Shown here: in pieces, positions 52,546 through 61,248 of the stretch | Numbering within the stretch: the first letter of the stretch is position 1 | Layout: every line of letters starts with the position of its first letter | Source of the DNA: an uncultured Flavobacteriales bacterium | GTDB lineage: Bacteria; Bacteroidota; Bacteroidia; Flavobacteriales_D; Sanyastnellaceae | DNA length: 63,267 nucleotides | Direction: 5' to 3' | Assembly (NCBI GenBank): GCA_938082505.1 | Contig: CALLLH010000001.1 | Span: 1 to 63,267 of the forward strand | Position numbers and translations under genes: made by a program | The notes under the pieces: generated by a model | Told to the model about the DNA's origin: nothing | Databases searched by the model: none | Seen by the model: the letters and a program-made list of their open reading frames with translations, nothing else

Positions 52546-55053
52546 ATGGCACGACTTTCCTTCGTATTGCTGCTGATTGCGGCCATCAACGGGCCTGTTT
52601 TCTCTCAAGGAAACGGGCCCGTTCTGCGTATTACTGCTGCGCGTGACCTCACCCACAACGGCTGCCGGCATGCCCATTTGCCGAAGGCGGAACTGGCTGC
52701 GCTGCGGGCATCGTCGACCGAGAATTTCGACATGACGGGGTCCTTGGCGCGGAGCGACTCCTTCGACGTCGAGCACTACGGGCTCGAGCTGGATGTGACG
52801 ACCGCCAATACGCTGGAGGTATCGGGTTCCGCGGCCATCAGGTTTGCCACCCTCGAGTCCGGGGCTTCCAACCTCTGGTTTGACCTCGAAGGCACCCTCA
52901 CCGTGGATTCGGTCAAACTCGATGGGCAGTCCTGGACTTATCTGCAACTCGGCGACTCCGTGTTCATTGATGCGCCAGATGGTGACTGGCAACCAGGGCC
53001 GGCCCAGACCGTTGAGCTCCACTACCATGGTCAGCCTGGAAAGGACCCCTATTGGGGCGGGATGTACCTGACGACCCATTACATCTACAGCCTCGGCATC
53101 GGATTGACCACAGTTCCCCCGAACCATGGCAAGGCCTGGTATCCATGCTTCGACCAGTTCCGTGAGCGCGCGGCCTATACCTACGGCATCACGAGTGCAG
53201 GGGGCAAGCGCTTCCACGGACAAGGGCAGCTGGTGCAGACGGACAGCCTCGGAGGCGATACGGTCCGCAGGGTGTTCGATATGCAGCAGCCCATCCCGAC
53301 CTACTTGAGTGCCATTGCCGTTGCCGACTACCAGGATTTCGATACGGTGCATACCGGCCTCTACGGGGAGGTGCCCATCCGCCTGACGGCGCGTCCGGCC
53401 AACCTCAATTCCATGAAGAGCCGCTTCGCGGACCTGCCCGTCTGCATCGACGCGATGGAGGACTGGTGGGGACCGCATGCCTGGGAGCGCGTGGGCTATG
53501 TGATCACCACCGATGGGGCGATGGAGCATCCGACCAACATCGCCTATCCGCTGTCCATGCTCGAGCAGTCGAATTTCCAGAACGAGGGCCTCTACGGGCA
53601 TGAGCTGGGCCACCATTGGTGGGGCAACATGCTGTCGCCGCTGGTGCACAACCACATGTGGATCAAGGAGGGATTCGCTGAGTACTCCAGCCACCTCTTC
53701 GAGGAGGTGCTCAGTGGACGTGAGGCTTTCGTGGAGATGGTCAAGGACAACCAACAGTTCGTGCTCGAGCAGGCCCACGTTGACGACGGCGGATTCTTCG
53801 CGCTGTCGCCCATTCCCGACGCCAACATCTACGGCCGGCACAGTTACAACAAGGGGGCCTCGGTGGTCCACAACCTCCGCAATTACCTGGGGGATGAGCT
53901 CTTCCGTCAAGGCGGACAGGCGGTGCTCGCCACACATTACGGTGGGGCCATGGACGACGTCATGCTCGAGGCGGCCTGGGAGGCGGCCACGGGTGTGGAC
54001 CTGACGCCGTGGTTCGATGCCCACATCCGCCAGCCGGGATTTTCTACGTGGGTGCTGGACAGTGCCATCACAGCGGTGCCCGATGAGGTGCCTGGCCATG
54101 TGACGACGCTGCATCTGCAGCAGAAGCTGCGCGCGTGCGAGAACCACCACGAGAATGAGCCGTTGGAGGTGACGGTGTGGGACTTCGCCGGCCAACGTGA
54201 GGTGGTGCAGATCGTGGTCGGCGGGCAATATGCCACGGCCGACATCGTGACCGACCTGCAGCCCGCCATGGTGGCCCTCAATGCCGAGGGGCGGCTCAAT
54301 CAGGGCCGTATGGACCTCGATTACTGGATCACGGAGCCGAGCTCGTTGCAGAATCTGCCGTGGGTGGACATGCGCATCGGCTGTGACGAAATCGCCGAGG
54401 GTGACAGTGCATTGGTGCGGGTCGAGCACCATTGGGCCGGTCCCGATGGCGCGCCGGGGGAGACGCCGGCCGGGAAAGCACCCTACGTGGAGCAGCTGAG
54501 CAGCACGCATTTCTGGACGGTGAACGGCCTTTGGCCCGATGAGGGGCTGCTGCTCGACGCACGGTTCACCTACCGCGGTGGGGATGAGGACGAGCTCGAT
54601 TTCGACCTCTACGGGCAGACGGAGGCGGATGCCTTCCTCGCTTGGCGTGCCACACCCGCCGATCCCTGGGTCGAGTACCCGGATTACGAAATCCAGATGG
54701 GCTCGGCGTTCAATGGGGGGGGAGTCTTCAAGGTTTCCAAGCTGCGCCGCGGCCAATACGCCTTTGCCAACGGCGACGTATCGGTGGGGGTGACTTCACC
54801 AGATCCACCCGAAGGTCCGGGGGAATGGGTCTACCCCAATCCCGCGCGCGATGAGGTGCACATCACATGGCCGGAAAAGGCCCACGGCCTTTCCGTTCAG
54901 GATGCTTCAGGTCGGGAAATCCGCCGGGTCATCGGAACCGCGTTGGGCTCCAGTACGCTCAATGTGGCGGGCTGGCCCCGGGGTACCGTTGTGCTGGTCT
55001 GGACGGATGCCGAGGGCGGGATGTGTGGAACAGCCCGTCTGGTGTTGGAATAG
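52546..55053 (+). CDS. T9SS-secreted M1-family aminopeptidase
   Basis: An 835-residue zinc metallopeptidase. After a signal peptide (ending VFSQG) comes the M1 N-terminal beta domain. The substrate-recognition motif is GAMEHPTNIAYP (about residues 322-333), a variant of GxMEN. The zinc motif is HELGHHWWGN (from about residue 352), with the third ligand Glu in WIKEGFAEY. After the catalytic and helical domains comes a type A T9SS domain (VYPNPARDEVHI ... GTARLVLE). It would trim N-terminal residues from peptides outside the cell. The ATG at 52546 gives the best signal; GTG at 52522 is less likely. Confidence 0.9.
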   Translation: MARLSFVLLLIAAINGPVFSQGNGPVLRITAARDLTHNGCRHAHLPKAELAALRASSTENFDMTGSLARSDSFDVEHYGLELDVTTANTLEVSGSAAIRFATLESGASNLWFDLEGTLTVDSVKLDGQSWTYLQLGDSVFIDAPDGDWQPGPAQTVELHYHGQPGKDPYWGGMYLTTHYIYSLGIGLTTVPPNHGKAWYPCFDQFRERAAYTYGITSAGGKRFHGQGQLVQTDSLGGDTVRRVFDMQQPIPTYLSAIAVADYQDFDTVHTGLYGEVPIRLTARPANLNSMKSRFADLPVCIDAMEDWWGPHAWERVGYVITTDGAMEHPTNIAYPLSMLEQSNFQNEGLYGHELGHHWWGNMLSPLVHNHMWIKEGFAEYSSHLFEEVLSGREAFVEMVKDNQQFVLEQAHVDDGGFFALSPIPDANIYGRHSYNKGASVVHNLRNYLGDELFRQGGQAVLATHYGGAMDDVMLEAAWEAATGVDLTPWFDAHIRQPGFSTWVLDSAITAVPDEVPGHVTTLHLQQKLRACENHHENEPLEVTVWDFAGQREVVQIVVGGQYATADIVTDLQPAMVALNAEGRLNQGRMDLDYWITEPSSLQNLPWVDMRIGCDEIAEGDSALVRVEHHWAGPDGAPGETPAGKAPYVEQLSSTHFWTVNGLWPDEGLLLDARFTYRGGDEDELDFDLYGQTEADAFLAWRATPADPWVEYPDYEIQMGSAFNGGGVFKVSKLRRGQYAFANGDVSVGVTSPDPPEGPGEWVYPNPARDEVHITWPEKAHGLSVQDASGREIRRVIGTALGSSTLNVAGWPRGTVVLVWTDAEGGMCGTARLVLE

Positions 55054-55071
55054 ATCGGCGGAAGCGCCCGT

Positions 55072-55956
55072 TCAGAATTTGCGCTTCTCCTCGTGGTCCC
55101 ACAGGCCCCAGAATGCGCCGACACTGCCTTCGGTGCCCACCTTCCAGCCTTCATCGAAGGCTGAGAAGTAGAACATGTCAATCCCTTCTTTCTGGGACCA
55201 GTTCTGCGCGTTGATGAAGTACTTCAGCGCGTTTTCGTAGCCGGGCTCGGCCGCGCCCAAGGGGTCTCCCTCGCTCGGCCAACCCGTTTCGGTGATGATG
55301 ACCTTTTTGTCCGGGGCGGCCTGCTTCGCCTGGTAGTACATCTGCTTCATGTACAGCAGGGAATAATCGATGTGGCAACCTTCCCAGTAGGGGTAGCAGT
55401 TGGCCAGGATCACATCGCAAGCCGCGGTGATCTCCGGACGGTTGGTGAATTCGTAATAGGCATCCACATAGCCCACCGGGATGTCCGGCAGGGCTTCCTT
55501 GACCCGAAGGATATACCCGATCAGCTCGGATTCCTCCATCTCCTCCCGGTACATGACTTCATTGCCTACGGCGGCGACATCGACGAACCCATCGCGGGCG
55601 AGTTCAATCAACCGCTTGATCTCCTCCTCGTTCTTGTCTTGGTCTTCACCCAACCAGGCGCCCACCAAAGTCTTGAAGCCGTATTCCCGCGCGAGTTGGG
55701 GAATGATGTCATTTCCTTCGGTGCAGGAAAACACCCGGATCCAATGCGTATGCGGTTGGAGCAGCTTCAGTTTCCTGCGCACCTGCTCCTCCGAAATGGG
55801 GTCTCCAGGCTCCTGTTTTCCCTCGTAAGGGCTGAAGCAGATGCCGTGCATCCTGTTGTTCAACAACAAGGCGCATTGCTCTTGCAACGTGTTTCTATCC
55901 AGTCCGTTGACTTCTGTTCCTGTCAACGACAGGACTTTTTCCTTGCGGTATGACAT
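55072..55956 (-). CDS. GH17-like beta-1,3-glucanase without signal peptide
   Basis: A 294-residue TIM-barrel enzyme of the GH17 type. Acid/base Glu is in AAVGNEVM (about residue 130) and nucleophile Glu in IITETGWPS (about residue 220). Family enzymes cut or transglycosylate beta-1,3-glucans. No signal peptide is visible, unlike its paralogue at 59937-61238, so it probably acts in the cytoplasm on imported oligosaccharides. It ends the gene run that starts with the partial large protein at the right edge, 35 bases after the transporter. Confidence 0.85.
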   Translation of the reverse strand: MSYRKEKVLSLTGTEVNGLDRNTLQEQCALLLNNRMHGICFSPYEGKQEPGDPISEEQVRRKLKLLQPHTHWIRVFSCTEGNDIIPQLAREYGFKTLVGAWLGEDQDKNEEEIKRLIELARDGFVDVAAVGNEVMYREEMEESELIGYILRVKEALPDIPVGYVDAYYEFTNRPEITAACDVILANCYPYWEGCHIDYSLLYMKQMYYQAKQAAPDKKVIITETGWPSEGDPLGAAEPGYENALKYFINAQNWSQKEGIDMFYFSAFDEGWKVGTEGSVGAFWGLWDHEEKRKF

Positions 55957-55990
55957 TACGGGTGTCTTCTGCTATGGTATGTGTTGGAAT

Positions 55991-57415
55991 TCATGCATTG
56001 ACGGCTGCTCGCTGCGTGGCCAGCTCGGCCTTCACTTGTTCCGCTTTCTCCTCCGTGATGTCATAGCTCCACATGATCAAGATGGCGCCGACCACACCGG
56101 CGATGGGAAGGACCGTATAGAACATGCGCATGCCCGTGATGGCGGATTCGGTCACATTCTCGGCATCGAATCCAACGGTGGACAGGATGAATCCACCGAG
56201 CAATGCAGCTACGCCAAATCCGAGTTTCACCATCCACCAATAGACCGCTCCGAGCACGCCTTCACGTCGTTTTCCTGTTTGCAATTCATCCAGATCACAG
56301 ACATCCGCGGTCATGCTCATCATGATCATGAACAGGCTTCCAATGCCGAAGGAGTGGAAGGGCAGGGCGAAGAGGAACAGGTAGGGTTTTCCGGGAACGA
56401 ACAGGAACCAGAACAAGACGTACCCCACGATGGAAATGAGTTGGGACACGATGAAGGCCCGCTTCTTGCCCAAACGCTTGGACATCTGAGCTACAATGGG
56501 AATCACGAGGAACGTGGTGATCAATGCGCCGACGGAGCCGTGCATGGCCGGCCAGGTGCCCGCACTGGCGGGGTCACTGTTGAACAGGTAGTGTACGATG
56601 ATCAGGAAGGTGTACGCCGCGATGACATTGAAGGAATTGAAGATCAAAAAGGTCGCTCCGGCAATCTGGCGGAACTGCTTGATGCGGAAGGCTTCAAAGG
56701 CCGAAACGAAGATCTTGCCGACACTGCTGAGGACGGCAGCCGCATTGATGGGGGAGAAATCGGTTCTGTCCAGGGTGGACTCGCTCTTGATGAAAATGGC
56801 GGGGATGAGCGCAAACAGGGTGCAGGGAATGGCGACCCAGATGGACAATTCCCGAACCCCCTCGTCCGCACCTTCCGGGAACCAGTTGGGGTCATACAGG
56901 ATGACCCAGAACCAGGGCGCAATGACCCAGGCCCATTGTCCGATGAATTGGGCGACGGCCATGATCTGCGTCCGCTCGTGGAAGTCTTCGCTGATCTCAT
57001 AGCCCATGGCCACATAGGGCACGCTGAAGATGGTCAGTCCCAGATAGAAGACGAGTGACCAGCTCAGGAAATAAATGAAGTTGTAGGTCACGCCATCCCC
57101 TTTGTGCAATTGCCACATGGCGACGTAGGCCAAGCCCATCAGAATGGCTCCGATGAAGACGTACTGCCGGCGACGGCCGTATTTGGACCGTGTATTGTCG
57201 GAAATGAACCCCATGATGGGGTCGGTGATGGCATCAAAAATGCGGGGCAGGAATTGGATGACGCCCCACAGAATGGCTGCAAATCCGAGGTCTTGAACCA
57301 ATACGATGATGAACACGCCCAACGCGGCGGGAAACATCTGGTTGGCCAGCATGCCGAAGCCGAAGGCGATTTTCTGCCCCATCGGGACAGCGGTGGTCGA
57401 AGGTGAAGTGGCCAT
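55991..57415 (-). CDS. GPH-family (MFS) sugar:cation symporter
   Basis: A 474-residue inner-membrane transporter with about 12 hydrophobic segments. Motifs PRIFDAITDPIMGFISDNTRSKYGRRR (near residues 52-78, in part) and DVCDLDELQTGKRREG match GPH/MelB-type glycoside:cation symporters. It likely brings beta-glucan oligosaccharides or disaccharides into the cytoplasm for the signal-less GH17 enzyme and the large phosphorylase-like protein. It lies between GH17 and the GH30 fusion gene, with gaps of 35 and 24 bases. Confidence 0.87.
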   Translation of the reverse strand: MATSPSTTAVPMGQKIAFGFGMLANQMFPAALGVFIIVLVQDLGFAAILWGVIQFLPRIFDAITDPIMGFISDNTRSKYGRRRQYVFIGAILMGLAYVAMWQLHKGDGVTYNFIYFLSWSLVFYLGLTIFSVPYVAMGYEISEDFHERTQIMAVAQFIGQWAWVIAPWFWVILYDPNWFPEGADEGVRELSIWVAIPCTLFALIPAIFIKSESTLDRTDFSPINAAAVLSSVGKIFVSAFEAFRIKQFRQIAGATFLIFNSFNVIAAYTFLIIVHYLFNSDPASAGTWPAMHGSVGALITTFLVIPIVAQMSKRLGKKRAFIVSQLISIVGYVLFWFLFVPGKPYLFLFALPFHSFGIGSLFMIMMSMTADVCDLDELQTGKRREGVLGAVYWWMVKLGFGVAALLGGFILSTVGFDAENVTESAITGMRMFYTVLPIAGVVGAILIMWSYDITEEKAEQVKAELATQRAAVNA

Positions 57416-57438
57416 GATTTGCTGGGTGTTCAGGTGTC

Positions 57439-59916
57439 TTAGGGAGCGAGGACGACCGTTTGCAGGGCCTGGGCGTCGAGGACGATGCGGACGTCTTCCG
57501 AGAGGCCTTCAATGCGCACGGTGCGGGGTGTGTCTCCCGGGTTGAAGCAGACAATGACGTGGTCACCGTCGGGTGTTTCGACCGCGACGGCCATGAGTTC
57601 CGAATCGGTGCACTCGGAGGCCAGAACGGTGGCCCCGGGCCGGATGAACTTGCTGAAGTGGCACATCACGTCGTAGAGCGGCGTGAAGTAGACCTCGTCC
57701 TGTTCGGGATCCACGATGACCGGCGCGATGCACCAGTTCTCGAACCAGTTGGGCCCGCCCTGGCGGTCGAGCACCATGTTCCAATCGACCCAGCCGTTCA
57801 CCCAATGGTTCAGGCAGCCGATGATGTCCCGGGCGTAACGGTGCACCGGGGCGTACTTCGGGTGCAGGTATTTCTTGTCCTCCTCGCGCCAGGTGAAGCC
57901 CCAGTCGGTGGCCTCCTTGCGCCAGTACCAGTCGTCGTCCTGCCAGACGGGCACCTCGGCGTCGATGCACCCCTCGGTTTCGATCAGCAATTTGTCAGGC
58001 GCGGCCTGGTGTGCCCGATCCAGGTCGTCGGGGAAGTAGTCGTAGGTGCTCTCGTACCAATGGATCGCCGTACCGGCGAAGTACTTCGCGCTGGCTGAAT
58101 CGCGGTACATCGAGGCCGTCCATTCGTCCAGGCCGGCGCGGTTCTGGTCGTAGCCCAGCACGTTCAGGTGTCCCAGGCCGCTGGCCTCGAGGGCGGGGCC
58201 CAGATGTTGCTGCACGAACGCGGTCATCTCGTCGGGCGAGTAGAGCATGCTCTCCCAGTTGTTCCCGTTGCCGTGGGGCTCGTTCTCCACGGTGAAGCCC
58301 CACAGGGGGATGCCCTGCGCCTGGCAGGCCTGGGCGTACTTGACGAAGAACTGCGCCCAGGTGGCTTGCATGTCGGGGCGAAGCCGCCCACCGACCCAGG
58401 CGTTGTTGTCCTTCATCCAAGGCGGGGCGGTCCAAGGGGACGCGATGACCTGGAAGCCGTCCTTGGAAATGTCCTGGGCCGACCGGATCATGGGGAACAG
58501 GAATTCGAGATCCTGGTCGATGCTGAAATGCTCCAGCTCCATGTCGCCTTCCACGTCGGCATAGCTGTAGTGGAACCGCGAGAAATCGCACGAATTCATG
58601 TGCGTGCGGGTGAGGCTGTAGTGGGCCCCCGCCGGGGCGAAATAGGCCTCGAGGATGCGCTGCCGCTGCTCCGGGCTCATCTGATGGACGAGGTAGGCCG
58701 AGGCGTCCGTGAAGGACCCGCCGAATCCCTCGATCTTCTGCTTGCGCTGATCGGCATGCACCAGAACGCGCACTTCCTGCGGGTTCGGCGCGTCCCATCG
58801 GGCGAGGGTGTCCTGTGGAATGGCGTGAAACCGCCCTCCATGGCGGGAGGTCTCGAATACCGCTTTTCTGGGTTTTCCGTCCTTCATGCGTGGGGGGGTG
58901 TTGCCGTTGAACAGGGATTGGACCACCTCATAGGCTTCCTTGGGATTGCGGTGGATGTCCACCAGCCCCCAGTATTCCTCATTGGGGGCGCCGTCGTAGG
59001 GCACACCGCTGCTGTGGGGTGCCGATCCGCCGGCGTCCTGTCGGTCGGGCGCGCCCGCCTTCCACCAGCCATCGGTGAACGAGAACACCGCCACGCCCGC
59101 CGTCTGGACGGAGTCGGAGAAGATCGGGGTCAACAGGGTTTGTGTCGCGTCCGCCTGGGCGTCCTCGTTCTCGCCTTCATCGTAGCCCGGTTTGGCCACC
59201 TTCATGTAGCTGTCCGCACCGAGTTCCGAGAAATACATGGGCTTGTCGCTCCGCTTGGCAAAGTCCAATGCGGCGGTGTACGACACATCCCAACGGTAGA
59301 TGTTCAACCCCCACAGGTCGATGTCGGGCAGCGCTGCCAGCAGGGCTTCATCCGGCACTTCGCCATGCGCCGTGGACACCGGGTGATCGGCGTCTTCCGC
59401 CTGAATGGCGGCGGACGCCTCCTTCAGCTTCTCATACCACACGTCCAGCGATCCACCGAACCACTCGGGATGGTAGTTGTATTCGTTGCCGAGTTCCCAG
59501 CACAAGATGGCCGGGTGGGATTTGAATTTCCTGACGTAGTCCAGGTAGGTCCCCGACAGCAGGTCGTACACGCCCCCCTGGTTGTAGCCGAATCCGACGA
59601 TGACCGAAATGCCGGCCGCGTGGACTTCGTCGAGCACGGCAGCAGACGCAATGGGCTCGTAGACGCGGATGGTGTTGACGCCCAGGTCCTGCATGAGGGC
59701 GAGGTCCTGTGTCAGCGATTCAAAGCTGCGGATCTCCTGACCGACCGGGACCGGGTGGTAGCAGACGCCCTTGATGAAATACGGTCCTTCGGAGGTGTGG
59801 AGCTCACCGGCTTCTGTCCAAACCCCGTTTCTCGCTGGCCCTGAGCAGGAAAACGCGGTGAGACAGAGCAACAGGGCGATGAGCGGTACTTGGAGGCGGA
59901 AATCAGGTTGTGGCAT
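57439..59916 (-). CDS. two-catalytic-domain glycoside hydrolase: GH2/5-like plus GH30
   Basis: An 825-residue lipoprotein (lipobox FSC near residues 22-24). Residues of about 30-350 form one TIM barrel with ELGNEYNYHP (acid/base near residue 142) and YFSELGADSY (nucleophile near 228), resembling the GH2 catalytic or GH5 fold. Residues of about 375-825 are a GH30 enzyme: KIEGFGGSFTDASAYLV, ENEPHGN (near 545) and IETEGCID (nucleophile near 646), closest in style to GH30 glucosylceramidase/beta-1,6-glucanase. A two-step attack on branched beta-glucan is likely. Start at ATG 59914-59916; the longer frame overlaps the upstream GH17 gene. Confidence 0.8.
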   Translation of the reverse strand: MPQPDFRLQVPLIALLLCLTAFSCSGPARNGVWTEAGELHTSEGPYFIKGVCYHPVPVGQEIRSFESLTQDLALMQDLGVNTIRVYEPIASAAVLDEVHAAGISVIVGFGYNQGGVYDLLSGTYLDYVRKFKSHPAILCWELGNEYNYHPEWFGGSLDVWYEKLKEASAAIQAEDADHPVSTAHGEVPDEALLAALPDIDLWGLNIYRWDVSYTAALDFAKRSDKPMYFSELGADSYMKVAKPGYDEGENEDAQADATQTLLTPIFSDSVQTAGVAVFSFTDGWWKAGAPDRQDAGGSAPHSSGVPYDGAPNEEYWGLVDIHRNPKEAYEVVQSLFNGNTPPRMKDGKPRKAVFETSRHGGRFHAIPQDTLARWDAPNPQEVRVLVHADQRKQKIEGFGGSFTDASAYLVHQMSPEQRQRILEAYFAPAGAHYSLTRTHMNSCDFSRFHYSYADVEGDMELEHFSIDQDLEFLFPMIRSAQDISKDGFQVIASPWTAPPWMKDNNAWVGGRLRPDMQATWAQFFVKYAQACQAQGIPLWGFTVENEPHGNGNNWESMLYSPDEMTAFVQQHLGPALEASGLGHLNVLGYDQNRAGLDEWTASMYRDSASAKYFAGTAIHWYESTYDYFPDDLDRAHQAAPDKLLIETEGCIDAEVPVWQDDDWYWRKEATDWGFTWREEDKKYLHPKYAPVHRYARDIIGCLNHWVNGWVDWNMVLDRQGGPNWFENWCIAPVIVDPEQDEVYFTPLYDVMCHFSKFIRPGATVLASECTDSELMAVAVETPDGDHVIVCFNPGDTPRTVRIEGLSEDVRIVLDAQALQTVVLAP

Positions 59917-59936
59917 GGGAATGGAATACCTCCGGG

Positions 59937-61238
59937 TCAAGGTGCCGGGTGCAATACATGGCGATCCAACATCTCGCGCTGTCCGGCATAAGTGCGCGTG
60001 ATGGAATGGCCATCCCGCTTCAGACCGTTGAACACCCCGTCTTCCACCAAGGGCCACAGGGCATATTTGGCTTCGCCATCCGCCTTGAACAATCCAAAGT
60101 GGTTCTCGGAGTCGGTGGGGTTGGCGGCACTTTTCCAGGGCTCATCGAAGGCCTCGAAGTAGAAGCAGCTGATGCCAGCTTCCCGGGTCCATTCGCGCAT
60201 GCCGCGGTAGAATAGCGCCTGCTTGAACTCGTCCGCAGCGCGTGAGCCTTCCGGACCGTAGAATCCGTCGGAAACACTGGCCCAGCCGGTCTCACCGATG
60301 TGCACGCTTTTGCTGGTGTCAATGCCCTGAACGTATTGCACGACTTGGGCATATTGGTGCTGGCTGTAGGCCAAGGCGCGCTCCATGGCACGCTCGATCC
60401 TCGCGGTGTCCCCGGCGCTTCCCGTCTCTTGGTCCAAGGAATCCACTGACCAGAAGACCGGGTTGTAATGGGTGTCGTGGAAAGGGTAGGTGTGCATGGA
60501 AACGAAATCCACGGCCTTGACCAAAGCCTCGAGGTCCTCATTGTGGTATTCCGCGCCACCGCCGCCCCAGGAAGCGAAGTTGTCCGAGCTGGTGATCCAC
60601 AAATCTGCGGGCAACGAACCCTCGGACTTCAAGGCCTGCAGGTGGTTGACCCACTGCAATATGACATCGGGCGCCACGAAGTAGGAGGCGGCCCAGTGCA
60701 CCATGGCTTCATTGCCTACGGCAATGACCTTCACGATGTCCGGGTATTGCAGCGTCAGCGCAGTGGCGCGATCGATTTCGGCCTGGTTGGCCTCGAGGTT
60801 CTGTACCGCATGGTTGGGCGCGTCCGTCCACGCTCCCGCACAATCGATCCAGGCGCCCAGCATCACATACATCTCGAAACCGGGCTCCTCCAGCTTCAAT
60901 TCATGGATGGCCTTCACCAGATTCGAGGCGTGCGCCAATTGGACATTGTACGTGCGCAAGAACCGAATGCCCATCGCATGCAGCATCCGCACATCCTCCT
61001 TCAATTGGGGAATGGAAGGCTGTTCGGAACGGCTGAGGCCCCTGTAGCCTCCGTAGCAGATGGCGGGGTAGTCGGAATTGCCCAGAAGTTCGGATGCTGA
61101 TTTGTCGTGCATGGTTTGATGCTCGTTTACCGATCCGCAGGACACATTGACTGCTGAGAGGAAAAGAAAGGATGCAGCGCCCAGAAGGGAGCATGCAAGG
61201 CCCCCGAATCTAGGATTGGAATTTGACACTTTCTGCAT
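59937..61238 (-). CDS. GH17-like beta-1,3-glucanase lipoprotein
   Basis: A 433-residue exported GH17-type enzyme. The signal leads to a lipobox-like VSC near residues 32-34. Catalytic Glu residues lie in AVGNEAM (about residue 174) and HIGETGWAS (about residue 314). It is longer than the signal-less paralogue in this cluster, and its periplasmic or surface location would give it access to polysaccharide before import. It lies 10 bases after the large partial gene and 20 bases before the GH30 fusion. Confidence 0.83.
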   Translation of the reverse strand: MQKVSNSNPRFGGLACSLLGAASFLFLSAVNVSCGSVNEHQTMHDKSASELLGNSDYPAICYGGYRGLSRSEQPSIPQLKEDVRMLHAMGIRFLRTYNVQLAHASNLVKAIHELKLEEPGFEMYVMLGAWIDCAGAWTDAPNHAVQNLEANQAEIDRATALTLQYPDIVKVIAVGNEAMVHWAASYFVAPDVILQWVNHLQALKSEGSLPADLWITSSDNFASWGGGGAEYHNEDLEALVKAVDFVSMHTYPFHDTHYNPVFWSVDSLDQETGSAGDTARIERAMERALAYSQHQYAQVVQYVQGIDTSKSVHIGETGWASVSDGFYGPEGSRAADEFKQALFYRGMREWTREAGISCFYFEAFDEPWKSAANPTDSENHFGLFKADGEAKYALWPLVEDGVFNGLKRDGHSITRTYAGQREMLDRHVLHPAP

Positions 61239-61248
61239 GGAATGGGGG

